Shown here: piece by piece, positions 10,031 through 20,797 of the stretch
How positions within the stretch are numbered: the first letter of the stretch is position 1
How the letters are laid out: each line of letters begins with the position of its first letter
Origin: Mesostigma viride
Lineage: Eukaryota > Streptophyta > Mesostigmatophyceae > Mesostigmatales > Mesostigmataceae
Length of the DNA: 64,000 bases
Assembly (NCBI GenBank): GCA_009746045.1
Contig: RPFO01000310.1
Coordinates: forward strand, 1,643,263 to 1,707,262
Reading direction: 5' to 3'
The notes under the pieces: generated by a model
Seen by the model: only the letters and a program-made list of their open reading frames with translations
What the model was told of the DNA's origin: nothing
Databases searched by the model: none
Made by a program: the position numbers and the translations under genes

Positions 10031-10583
10031 TGTTACGTCCTAAACTTCTACCACCACCTCTACCTCTACTCGGCCTAACGCTACCTAAACTAGTCAGGCC
10101 ACCTCTAGTTAATCCCCTAGCGAAAGACGAACGAGACGATCCAGATCTCAATGCATTTACGTATGTATTACTATAATACGCCATAAGCCATTTACACAAA
10201 CCCGTTTACTCCAGGAATAGAGGAAGGAAACACAACTACACTGCCGTGACCCAAGCTAATATGTGTTAATTCATTTCACACACGCCGAGTGCCAACACGA
10301 GGGGTAGAACGTGCACAAATGATCACCAACGGTCCAGCATGCTCGGGCCGACCTGGCCCTCGCCTACCAATGTACAGATGCACGCTGGTCCACTACATTC
10401 TACCCCAAGGATAAGGACCACTAATAAAGTACGCGGCGCGACGCCCAAAAGCATCCAATGCACCACAGTACTGTTACGAGGACAACAGTGTCCCAGTACA
10501 AACTACACGTAAACCTAGGAACGACCGAGGCAAAGGACCTAATTTACGTCCGTAACTACAGCGAATTGTTGCGCGACGTAACA
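10031..10583 (-). repeat. 3' LTR of gypsy B/D
   Basis: Reverse-strand copy of the E LTR, with ends TGTTACG...CGTAACA. It is about 553 bp against 572-573 bp in E and is clearly diverged, so this is an older insertion. A C-run (10584-10591), polypurine on the minus strand, abuts it as the expected polypurine tract. Confidence 0.85.
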
Positions 10584-10951
10584 CCTCCCCCCTCACAAAG
10601 GTAGGGAGCCCTCTCCCTACGCACAGGGAGGAAACCAAGGGGTAGGAAGAACCTAATGCACCCAGCACACACCAACACAGTCGACAGGCCATCCAAGATA
10701 CAAAGCACCAACAGTTAACTCGGTTCCACCCCGAGTGGTGTAGGGTTAACCAGCACCAAGCCTGGTGGGAGGATCCCCTAACTGCCTGGCACAGAGGCCT
10801 TGCCGGGACTCAGGGACGGCACTGGGCAGGACACACAGAGTAAACAAATCAGCACCAAGGACCAAGAACGACCAATCAACTGGCCAGAATATGAGGGCGA
10901 CTCTATATACCGGAGGGACAACACCCTCAGGTCGGGCCTAAGGCCCTCTAT
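10584..10951 (-). other. 3' untranslated region of gypsy B/D
   Basis: Aligns with 44843-45215 downstream of the third ORF of element E. Holds no gene. Confidence 0.7.
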
Positions 10952-11235
10952 CTAGTTGCCATCAGTCTGGTAAGTGCCACGCGAGGCCAGCAGAACATCC
11001 AGATACGCATGGTAGTGGGCCACGTCGTCGGCATTATCATGCCTATATCTACAGTGAGGAAAACATCGGCCCACACGCCATCAGGAAAAAGGCCCAGAAA
11101 GGCCCAGTAATACCTATGCTGCGTAAGGACCACCTGGCCACGGGCCCAGTCCATGCAGGAAGCCACAGGCAAAGAGGCGTAGGAAAGGCTCTACCGCGAT
11201 CAAACAGAGAGCCCGCAGGAGTAGGCGATGGTACC
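10952..11235 (-). pseudogene. C-terminal end of the third ORF of gypsy B/D
   Basis: Translates to the C-terminus seen in element E, including ARGQVVLTQHRYYWAFLGLF and PDGVWADVFLTVD, followed by a frameshift. It stops where the TAG of E would be (10952-10954). The sequence is contiguous with 20798 if element C is removed: ...GGTACC at 11230-11235 rejoins GGATCCG at 20798. Confidence 0.8.
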
Positions 11236-11971
11236 GTTTAACACGTATGGCTATTTAAAATAGCGCCTTAGTGATTGAGAATGAATGCGAAAGACTTTTG
11301 ACTTCCTATGCGTCACAGCGCACGATGGTGGCTTAAGAATACTTGTCACACAATACGAATACGCTCAAACCCGGAAAACTGGTTTCGTACATTACAATGT
11401 TACCACACAGATTAAAACACTCAATGCGGGAAGACTTACACCCAGTAGGCGAGGGATTCACACTCGAGCCCACAGGATATTTACACTCCAGGATTAAGCG
11501 ATGGTAAATAATCTGTAGAGCAACGTGGTAAATTACGATACAAGGTCCGGATTGCTGGCATAGCTCGTGCCTTCCTATTTTGTCCCTTCGTCCCCATTGG
11601 TGGCTGCGCCTGGCGCTGCCAACCAGGCATGACGTGAGGTCCGCGGGGACGGGCTTCTCGAACCGTCTAGAACACATTAAAGACCAGTACGGCTAGAGGC
11701 CTCTCCTGAAAATATCCAAATGTCCGTAGGTACCATCATAACGCATGTGCAGTGCCACTTGGCTGTCCCGTAACTCCCGTTCAGGCGCTAGGTCTGCCTA
11801 TACGGCGCAAAGGCCAAGTTCGTCAGCAAAACTTCTACACTTACTTCCACACGGATTGCCCCGGCTGCCAACTATACTATGGCCTCGGCACTGGCGTCGG
11901 ACGTAATCCGGCGCCGATAGACCGGGACGGATAATTTAATACCACAAACGGCATGTTGCATCCGTGCAACA
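11236..11971 (-). repeat. 3' LTR of gypsy C
   Basis: 736 bp. In element orientation it starts TGTTGC and ends GTTAAAC. It matches 20054-20793 (740 bp) with a few small indels and substitutions. The minus-strand G-run at 11972-11986 is the polypurine tract. Confidence 0.9.
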
Positions 11972-12040
11972 CACCTCCCCCCCCCAACAAAAGAGGCGGC
12001 TACTCCTGTAGCCGGGACTTATAAATGACTGTATACATGG

Positions 12041-13379
12041 TCACTGTTCCCTTCCAGGGCACGCATCGTTCGTGCCAATTGTCACCGTCCCACCGTCCGT
12101 TGGCGATGGTTTACGGCGCCGGGCGGTAAGGGCTCGGGCGGTGACCCCACGAGCGGAGCCCCCACGGCCATGCCCGCGCAGAGGTGCGGCCGGGCGTTGA
12201 CGCCGGTGGACACGCTCAGCCGGCGCGGCCTCAGCCGGCTCGGGAAGAGGCAGGCCATTGGCCTGGACTAAGGCGTGCTGGAAGGTGAGTTGCCGCTCGC
12301 CGGCGCGTGCATCATGGCGTTTGGCCAGCTTGACATCCCGCAGCGCCTCCAGTGGGAAAACGCTCAAGAAGGCGGCGAGGAACGTGTGTCGGGTGAGGGA
12401 CACCGAACCTCCTGTCCAAACGATACCGCAGTGGTGGGTCCCGACAAAGGATGCCATGCATGGCCTGGTCGAGGACAGCCCGGGCGCCCCATGGGTCCGT
12501 GAACTGTACGGCAGAGAACATCTCTGGCGGGAGCACGTGCCGATAAAACTCCACCGGCTGATCCGCGTGAAACCGCGGATGTGCAGCACCTGCATGGGCG
12601 CCGCTCGGGGTGTCCCCCGCGAGATCGTACATGATCCCGTCGATCACGTGGGTTTGGGCCACGATGCGGCGGCGCTCCGCAACCGGCACCGCCAGCGGCA
12701 CGTCGACGTCAAGCTCCAGTAAGGACATGCCCTCCGGTTGCGCCAACTGAACGCCTAAGGTGGGACGCACCCTCACGCGGGCCCACACGAAACCCTGGGG
12801 GGCAGGCCCAGCATCGGCGCACATGACACGCACGCGAGCAATGGTGGCAGCCTGCGTACGCCGTAGAACCGTGGTTACAGTCGTGAAACGCCGGGGGCGC
12901 AGGACAGGGGCGGGCGGAATCGACCGAGGCACTGTGGTCGCGGCAGCGGGAGTAACCGATGCCGGGGCTTGCTGGGCTCCGAGGAGATGTTGCACCAAAA
13001 GTGACTGCTGTCGCAACATCTCTTGCAGCATATGTGACTGCTGCTGGAAAAGCTCGACCAGCTGGGGGGTACTAGCCACGGCGGCCGCGCTGGGAGCGTG
13101 GGCTCCACCCGCCAGCGCAGGCAACGCACCAGCAACCTGCCCCTGAGCCGGCTCAGCTGCCGTCCGCGGCAGGGGGGCGCTGCCGGGAGCGGTTGGACCC
13201 ATCGCGCCGCGCTCACCAACCCCTGAGTCGCCCGCAGAGGAACTGTTGTCATCTGCCACCGCAGGGGATGCATTTCCACCACCGGCGGTATCCGCACCGA
13301 ATAACTCGATGTCGCCCATGGACTCCTGGGGCGGGGCGGCCTGCATCAAGGCAATGCACATGCAAGGAGCATTACGCAA
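12041..13379 (-). CDS. Extra ORF downstream of pol in gypsy C (unknown function)
   Basis: Two overlapping minus frames, 13379-12312 (355 codons) and 12595-12041, join by one frameshift near 12400. The N-terminal third is rich in Ala, Pro, Gly and Ser. A glutamine/leucine-rich helix follows (LVELFQQQSHMLQEMLRQQ, residues about 107-125), probably a coiled coil. The second half has a structured region (FYRHVLPPEMFSAVQF, then FLAAFLSVFPLEALRDVKLA in the second frame). It starts 22 bp after the integrase stop. There is no signal peptide or membrane segment, so it is not an envelope protein. Element E has an extra ORF at the same place; FL..FP.....DV.L is shared weakly. Function unknown. Confidence 0.6.
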
Positions 13380-13400
13380 AAGGTAAGAGATGGGCCAGAA

Positions 13401-15045
13401 TTATGCCAACCCTGCCCGGGCTTTGTACTCCTGTAGCAAGCGTGCACAGCCCGTGAGTCCAGCCTCAGCTACCCATGAGTGCTCTAGCTCTGTTTGGGAG
13501 AACTTCCACTTAAGGAGGTACTCGCGGCGGCGGCCTCGATTGCGGTGGGCTACAATGTCCTCCACCTCATCCTCGGGTTCGCCCGTCTCGGGGTTGAACT
13601 CCAAGGGGGCGGGTGCCATGACACGACCTGGGAAGGTGCTCTTGCGGTAAAGCTTAAGCTGGTCAACGTGGAAAACATTGGACTTCAGCTGCCACGAGTC
13701 CGGGATGGCGACAGACACCATCACCTCATTGAACACCTTCTCCACCAGATACGGTCCAAGGAATAAGGGGCGGAGCTTGACCTTCAGGCTGTCCTCGAAC
13801 TTGTGCGAGAAGCGGCCTTGGTGGGGGCCCTCAATTAAAACCAAGTCACCTGCTTCGATTGCAGGGGTGCGCCTGTCCAGGGTACTTTGGACTCGCGCCA
13901 TGTACTTGGCACGCGCCTGACGTAGGCCACTTATGGCGCTGGAATGAGCTTGCACCATCCGTTGTACCAGCTCCCGCGCCCCTGCGACTGTGGAGCGTAG
14001 CTCCGTTGTCGTGGTGATGGCTGGGGCGGTCAAGAGATCGGTGGGAGTAAGGGGATGCCTGCCTGTATCAAGAAAGAACGGGGTATACCCGTGGGCAGAA
14101 TGGGGGGCATTATTGAGTGAAAACTCAATGAATCCCAGCACTTCGTCCCAATTCCTCCCGTCTCGATCCAGGTAGTGCCGCAGTGCCTCTTCCACCACCC
14201 GATTCACTCTCTCCACCATGTGAGAAGAGCTACTGTGATAGGCCGTACCCATAGACAACTTAGTCCCGACGACCTGAAAAAATGAGGTCCAAAATTTCGA
14301 CGTGAACAGTTTGTCCTTGTCGGTGATAAATTGTCGGGGCATGCCATGGAGCCGGAACACATTGTTTAGGAACAAGTGGGCACACTCTTCAGCCGTCAGG
14401 GTGGCCTTGCAGGGGATTAAATGGCATCTCCGCGTGAGCCGGTCCACCACTACCAGGATCTGAGCATTGCCCGCCTTGGTCTCTGGCAAGGGCCCAATGA
14501 AATCCATCATCACCGAGTCCCAAGGGAACATGGGGTCTGGAATTTCCTTTGGAACGCCCTGTTTGCCCGTATTCCGTGGCTTCATGTGCTGGCAGCTGTC
14601 ACAGGTACTGACATACTCCCGCACATCACGAGCCATCTTAGGCCAATAGTAGGACCTCCGGGCCCTCGCTAACAGCCTGTCCTGGCCTTGGTGTCCCCCC
14701 AAGACGGAGTCATGTAACTCAAATAATACCTCAGCGCGGCATATTTGGGGGACATACAAGCGCCATGAGTCTTGACGGGCCGCCTGGCCACTGACATTCA
14801 CGTAAAGGAACCCGTTTTGAAACTTGGCTGGGTAGCCGTCCATGCTCTGAGGGCGGGCAGCTATGGCTTCATTTGCCTTGTCCTCAGTGACCGTGAAGCG
14901 CGAGATGAGGCGCTCTAGGTCCGAGCTGATGACGACCGTTGTTGCAGTATTTGCCAACGTGAATGCCTCTCCAACGGGCTGCATTGGAGGGTAACTCCTG
15001 TCGCCGGCACCACATGGCTGTACGGGGCCGAAGTCCTTCCCCCCC
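13401..15045 (-). CDS. pol: pol C-terminal part of gypsy C: integrase and chromodomain
   Basis: Minus frame from about 15045 (the open frame extends to 15137). A zinc-binding HHCC-type region is followed by the catalytic core, with D in VMMDFIGPL, D in FITDKDKLFTS and E in SSHMVERVNR. A C-terminal GPY-like part includes KLRPLFLGPYLVEKV. The last 60 residues are a chromodomain (EVEDIVAHRN...YLLKWKFSQTELEHSW), which in chromoviruses binds histone marks and steers integration. It lies in the next frame relative to the RT part, with the change at the run of seven C near 15039-15045. Confidence 0.9.
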
Positions 15046-17439
15046 TGCGGCTGCGCACGTGCCCTCACGTGCAGGGGTGCTGCCGGCGAGGCGCACGGAA
15101 TGGTCAACAGTGTCAACCTCCGCGGTTGTGGCGCCACAGAAGAGGAAGGGGCTCATCGGGTCGCTCAAGCGGTCGCCAAAGGGGGCGACGGGACCATGGG
15201 AGGGGATCAACGTCGTGGCCAAAACGTCAAGATCCTCATAAAACCAATAGTCGGGGCGACGCGACAGGGCGTCAGGGACCGTGTTGTCAAGGCCCTTGAC
15301 ATATTCGATCTTGAACGGACCGAACTGTGCCAAATATTCAAGCCAACGGGCTTGGCGTGGCGTAAGCGTGGGCTGCGTCAACAAGTGCGTGAGGGGCCGA
15401 TGGTCGGTCTGGATGATCAAGCGGTACGGGTCCGCAGGGTCGGGTTCGGCCATGGCCACGTTGAACTGAGCACCCAGAAGATGGTGCCGCCAAGTATGGC
15501 AACAGTACACCACGGCCAACAACTCTTGCTGATGGACCGGGTAATTTCTTTCGGCCGGGATCATCGTCCGGGAGATATACTCGACCGGTTGGAGACCGAG
15601 ACCATGGTCTTGGAGCAGCACACCGCCAATAGCAACCTTGCTAGAATCGCTATTGACCACGAATGGCTTGGTGGGATCCGGAAGGATGAGGACAGGCGCA
15701 GTGGCGAGCCTGGCCTTCAGCAGGTCAAAGGCCTGTTGACACAGGCCTGACCATTCCCACGGTACGTCCTTCTTGAGGAGGTGAGTAAGCGGGGCCGCAA
15801 TGGTCGCGAAACGCGGGATGAAGCGGCGATAATACGATACCAAGCCCAAGAAGCTGCGCAAGGCGCGAACATTCGCGGGAACAGGCCACTGTTGGACGGC
15901 GGCGACCTTATCGGGGTCCGTGGACACGCCCTTGTCCGAGAGAATGTGGCCTAGAAAGGGGACGCTGCGGCCTGATTCTACCTTGCTGCGGCGGGCGGAC
16001 AGTTTATTATCCGCCATGATCTGCAGAACCGCGGCAACATCCTCCAAGTGCTCCTCGAACGTGCGAGAGAAAATGAGGATGTCATCCAAGTAGATGGCCA
16101 CGCAGGTGCGTTTGTACGGCTGCGTCCCCGGGTCCCACGGGATAGTCGGGTCGCGCAGGTCTGCCGAGACCTGGGGCAGCCGACTAGTGCCCATCACCGA
16201 CCTAAAGAGGTGGTTCATGAGCATCTGAAAAGAGGCAGGGCTGTTACACAAGCCCATGGCCGCCACGCGGAATTGGTAATGGCCAAAAGGCGTGGCAAAG
16301 GCTGTTTTATGGCAATCTTCGGGGGCGATCCGAAGTTGCCAAAAACCGTCTGCACAATCGAGCACCGTAAAGTACTTTGCGCCCTCCACCTTATTAAATA
16401 TATCATCGATGCGGGGGAGGGGATACTTGGACTTCACGGTGATCGCATTGAGTTTGCGATAATCCGTAACCAGACGCCACTTCCCATTGGGTTTGGGCAC
16501 CAGCAACACGCCCGCGCTGTAAGGGCTATTGCTGGGCTCGATCAAGCCGGCCTCCAACAAGCCGACCAAGATCTTCTTGAGCTCTGCCAACTCCACGGGC
16601 CCCATGCGAAAAATGGGTGAGGTGGTAGGTGGGTGCCCCTCCTGCAAATGAATGCGGTGGAGCACCGGTCTGGCCGGGGGAAACGTAGGTGTTTTCTCCT
16701 CAAACACGGCTGAATACTGATCGAGCACTGCGTTGAGTCGTTTCACCTCGTCTTCCGACAAGTCCATGCCAAGCGAGTTTAACGAAACTCCAGCCTGTGC
16801 ATGCTGGGCGCTGGGCCCGCGCGCGTGGGCAAGGGCGTCCAGACGAATGGAGTAAACGGGAGGAGGCTGTCGGGCTCTCATCATCCGCTTGAACTCCCTT
16901 TTGGACATGAGAATGTCCGCAAGGCGACGACGGTCACTCTTGAGGGCAGGCGTGTCATCGGTGATGGTCATGCCGTTGGCCGCATACTGCCGCTCAGGTA
17001 ACCAGAATGACCCATCTGGGAAGTGGGTAACCATGGTACCAAAAGAGACGGTCACCTTGGATATGTGCAGCCAGTCAATCCCTAGGATGATATCAGCCGC
17101 TTGTAAGGGAATGACCGTGGCGCGAATGGGCACGCTGGTGCCTTGTACGATAGGGGCCAAGTCCGCATAGCCCGGGGATGGCTGAGTGTAGCCATCCGAG
17201 TATCGCACGCGCCGAGCAATGGTATGGGGAGTCGGGGTTACTCCCAGGCGCTGCACTATGGCCTCACTGACGAAGGTGGTAGCCGCACCACTGTCAATGA
17301 GGACCTTGATGCCCTCCAAACAACGCCCAGAGCCCTGGGGGTCTGGTAGGCTTCCAGTGAAGAGGAGTAGTTGCCGCGGGCCTTCGCTAGGCTCCGCTTG
17401 CCATTCCTGGGTCTCTGTCACCACATTACATGGTAACAA
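15046..17439 (-). CDS. pol: pol N-terminal part of gypsy C: protease, reverse transcriptase, RNase H
   Basis: Residues 1-60 hold the retropepsin motif VLIDSGAATTF (D49). The RT follows, with LVPKPNGKWRLVTDYRKLN, the FTVLDCADGFWQL catalytic block, GLCNSPASFQMLMN and the YLDDILIF motif. RNase H has the NSDSSKVAIGGVL, QQELLAVVYCCH and TDHRPLTHLL motifs. The linker before integrase ends in VPDALSRRPDY, which is typical of gypsy elements. All key acidic residues are present. The open frame runs on to 14884, but homology switches to the integrase frame at about 15045. That change may be a programmed or mutational frameshift, or an assembly error in a C-run. Confidence 0.9.
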
Positions 17440-17498
17440 AACTTGGGCGACTTGTTCATGGCCGGGTAAGGTGTCGCCCGGAGTGCCCTCCCGGCCTC

Positions 17499-19373
17499 TC
17501 AGTCCAACGCCTCTCCTGCAGGCCCCTCGTCCACCGGTGTGCCTCGCAGGTGGCCGGATGCGGCCGCGGAAGAGCCATCATCAGGCTCGGCCGCGTCTGC
17601 GGCATCCAGTTGGTTGAGGGCATGCCCAGCTTGCTGGTAGGCGCTTGGGGGCGCCTTGGGTTGTTGGTACAGCCGGGGCTGTTGGCGCGCTTGTTGCAAG
17701 CGTCGGGCACGCTCACCCGCACTGGGAGCTGTGCGCATATTTCGCGCCGGTGGTGGCCTCGAGGCCATTTGCGGGGAGGCCGCTTGGAAGTTGTTGCGTT
17801 GCACAGGCGGGGCCTGGTCCAGCGGAGGGAGATCAGGGCACTCACGTTTGATGTGCCCCACGCGGTTGCAGTGGTAGCACTGAATCCGGGAAGTGTCCAA
17901 GGCATTAATGTCCAGGACCTCGCACTGTAGCTCATCCACCCACACGGGGGCGAATCCCAGCTCATTGAGTTCCAGTGCATTCACGCGGGGTTTTGGGGTC
18001 CGCTGCACCAAGGGAGCTATCTCCGCTAGGTAGGTCTTGATGTCCTGCAGGTTCCATTGAGCCCAGGAGAGGTGGGCGAATTTCCGCTTCACCTCATCCC
18101 GGAATTCGGGTTGCAAGCCCTCATAGAACCTTGCCAAGGCTTCTGGGCCCATCAGGTCATCAACCCGCCCAGCTAGAAGCTCGAACTTGGTCATATATTC
18201 CCGATAGCTCAGGTTCCCCTGCTTGAACGCCCCAAAAGCCTCCCGGTCCAGCTTGTCTTGGTCGGGTGGCAGGTACTTGGCCCGTGCTCGCCGAAATAAT
18301 TCAGCCAAGCTGCTGGGGAAGCCATTGGCCAGGGCGCTTTCGCAATGGAGAGCTTGTCTCACATCGGGAGCCAGTGCCTCGCTGGACACCAGCTTGACCT
18401 TGATATCCTCGTCCAAGAGCTTGCGATTGTATGTCTCCCAGATGTCGATCTTCTGAGACACTGCAATCTCCCAAGCCTCAAACTCTTGGTACGAGCAGTC
18501 GGGTTTAAACTTGGGAATATCCGACAGCTTGGGCAACGGTGGTAGTCGCCCTGCATTGTGAGTATCATCGTCATGATGGCCCATGATACTCGCGGGTCTC
18601 CCGGGCCCGGCCACACCTTGCGAGGTGTGCCCACGCGGGTAACCTGCCGGGGGGCTGCACTCATCCTCACCCGGGTGCTCATACCCATGTGGGTAGTGGG
18701 CGCGGCTTGCATAATGATGGGCGGCGGTGGCCGCTGGGTGCTGCGCTCGTGGGTCACCCGGAGCCAGGCGGTCGTATGCTGAGTTGGGGAGGGGAATCGC
18801 CTCCCCTGCGACCCCGAAGGAAGACCGACCGGTCCGTGCGGTGCCCTGGCCCTGCCCAGCCATATTTGGCGAGGCATGGCCGAAGGGGCTAGCCCCAAGG
18901 GGTCCAGGCGCATGATAGGACGCCCGATTCGCAGCGCGGCGAGACCGCGATCGGCTATCATACAAGGGTGGCGCCGGGGCGCTGCTGGGCCAAGTGGCCA
19001 ATGTAGGTTGCGGCAGCACCGTAGGCAGGGCCCCACTCCTACCGTAGTGCAGGGTAACATTATTCCCCTGCGCCCCCGCGCCGGCTCCTACACCAAGGGC
19101 CGGACCCGCCGACAATCCCGCGATGGATGTTCCACTTGGTGGTCCATTAAGGGGATTCACTACGGGGCTATCAGGTGGTGCGCCGGCAGCCGCCGAGGAA
19201 TTCCCTCCCAAACGTGGGGTTTGTGCTGGGGATGACCCCCTAGAGCCACGCTCACTACTCGGGCGTGAGTGATTTTGGGTAGCTCTCTCTGCCGCCTCGA
19301 GTGCTGCCACGAGGGAAGGGGCAGGAGAGAAGCGATGGGCCTCTCGTCGCCCTCGCTCAATACCGTCAGCCAT
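17499..19373 (-). CDS. gag: gag of gypsy C
   Basis: 624 codons. A Ser/Ala/Gly/His-rich N-terminus of about 270 residues is followed by a retrotransposon gag region (LSDIPKFKPDCSYQEFEAWE, LAELFRRARAKYLPPDQDKLDREAFGAF, EYMTKFELLAGRVDDLM, YEGLQPEFRDEVKRKF). A CCHC zinc knuckle comes next (CYHCNRVGHIKREC, about residues 497-510), then an Arg/Gln-rich tail. It makes the nucleocapsid-like coat that packages element RNA. Pol starts about 60 bp downstream in another frame. No disruption was seen, so this may still be functional. Confidence 0.9.
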   Translation of the reverse strand: MADGIERGRREAHRFSPAPSLVAALEAAERATQNHSRPSSERGSRGSSPAQTPRLGGNSSAAAGAPPDSPVVNPLNGPPSGTSIAGLSAGPALGVGAGAGAQGNNVTLHYGRSGALPTVLPQPTLATWPSSAPAPPLYDSRSRSRRAANRASYHAPGPLGASPFGHASPNMAGQGQGTARTGRSSFGVAGEAIPLPNSAYDRLAPGDPRAQHPAATAAHHYASRAHYPHGYEHPGEDECSPPAGYPRGHTSQGVAGPGRPASIMGHHDDDTHNAGRLPPLPKLSDIPKFKPDCSYQEFEAWEIAVSQKIDIWETYNRKLLDEDIKVKLVSSEALAPDVRQALHCESALANGFPSSLAELFRRARAKYLPPDQDKLDREAFGAFKQGNLSYREYMTKFELLAGRVDDLMGPEALARFYEGLQPEFRDEVKRKFAHLSWAQWNLQDIKTYLAEIAPLVQRTPKPRVNALELNELGFAPVWVDELQCEVLDINALDTSRIQCYHCNRVGHIKRECPDLPPLDQAPPVQRNNFQAASPQMASRPPPARNMRTAPSAGERARRLQQARQQPRLYQQPKAPPSAYQQAGHALNQLDAADAAEPDDGSSAAASGHLRGTPVDEGPAGEALD

Positions 19374-20053
19374 CGCGTGGTGGCTGGTACAGTGTGAAAC
19401 AATGTGCCTTTAGTCTTGGCAGGGTGATAAATTAATAATAATCCTCACACACACCCACAGCTTCCAAACAGGTTACACAATTAATGCTCTAACAAGGGGG
19501 GTAGGGCATGTTCCTTGTTAGCCTACAATGTACCTGGTTGTCCATGCGAATGCGCTGGAAGCGCAGTCCCTTGAACGACCGGTGCTGGAATAGATCCGTG
19601 GAAGCGTCCTCTCGGGCACTGTCACGCGAACCGGGTCACGGGGACCAAGCACCAAAATACGTCAATTAAGGGACGTGAGATATTCATGCAGCTTGCGGGA
19701 GCTGACAGTATATATCCCAGATATAGGGTGTGAGGCAATGGCCAAGACGCCAAACAATGCGTGAAATCGCAACCCACAAAGCGTTTCCTTATAAAGCACG
19801 CAATATAAGGAGATTCGTTTCCGGACGAATCCCTTAGGTCAACCGGACAAGGCCAGGTTGGGGCATGCAAGAACCGCAATATGGGTAACGGGTATGGACA
19901 GTTAGGATTGTGGGGATCCGACCTCCACAATGAATTACTGCAAGCGGAATTAGTAAGGGTTCAGGCCCTTATATAATTCCGTTGCTGATCCGGATCAGAT
20001 TACAGAAAAACGGGACGGGATAGAGGCCACTAGGAAAGTTTCCTCCGAGTCCA
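19374..20053 (-). promoter_or_regulatory. Leader and primer-binding site of gypsy C
   Basis: 680 bp between 5' LTR and gag without a supported gene. In element orientation the first bases after the LTR are TGGACTCGGAGGAAAC (20053-20038), a typical tRNA primer-binding site starting TGG. Element E has a near match, TGGAATCGGAGG, so both probably use the same or a related tRNA. Confidence 0.7.
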
Positions 20054-20793
20054 GTTTAACACGTATGGCTATTTAAAATAGCGCCTTAGTGATTGAGAAT
20101 GAATGCGAAAGACCTTTGACTTCCTATGCGTCACTGAGCGCACGATGGTGGCTTAAGAATACTTGTCACACAATACGAATAAGCTCACACCCGGAAAACC
20201 GGTTTCGTACATTACAATGTTACCACACAGATTAAAACACTCAATGCGGGAAGACTTACACCCAGTAGGCGAGGGATTCACACTCGAGCCCACAGGAGAT
20301 TTACACTCCAGGATTAAGCGATGGTAAATAATCTGTAGAGCAACGTGGTAAATTACGATACAAGGTCCGGATAATTTGCTGGCATAGCTCGTGCCTTCCT
20401 ATTTTGTCCCTTCGTCCCCATTGGTGGCTGCGCCTGGCGCTGCCAACCAGGCATGACGTGAGGTCCGCGGGGACGGGCTTCTCGAACCGTCTAGAACACA
20501 TTAAAGACCAGTACGGCTAGAGGCCTCTCCTGAAAATATCCAAATGTCCGTAGGTACCATCATAACGCATGTGCAGTGCCACTTGGCTGTCCCGTAACTC
20601 CCGTTCAGGCGCTAGGTCTGCCTACGGCGCAAAGGCCAAGTTCGTCAGCAAAACTTCTACACTTACTTCCACACGGATTGCCTCGGCTGCCAACTATACT
20701 ATGGCCTCGGCACTGGCGTCGGACGTAATCCGGCGCCGATCGACCGGGACGGATAATTTAATACCACAAACGGCATGTTGCATCCGCGCAACA
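20054..20793 (-). repeat. 5' LTR of gypsy C
   Basis: 740 bp, nearly identical to 11236-11971. A TTTAAA-type sequence near 20070-20077 is AT-rich but no promoter can be fixed. TACC target duplication at 20794-20797. Confidence 0.9.
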
Positions 20794-20797
20794 TACC

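Larger units (their letters stand above)
11236..20793 (-). mobile_element. Ty3/gypsy chromovirus C
   Basis: Complete LTR element on the minus strand: 5' LTR 20054-20793, PBS 20038-20053, gag, pol, extra ORF, polypurine tract, 3' LTR 11236-11971. A 4-bp target duplication TACC sits at 11232-11235 and 20794-20797. The reconstructed empty site GGTACCGGATCCG matches element E at about 44558-44570. The frames are only lightly disrupted, so it is younger than its host B/D. Confidence 0.9.
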
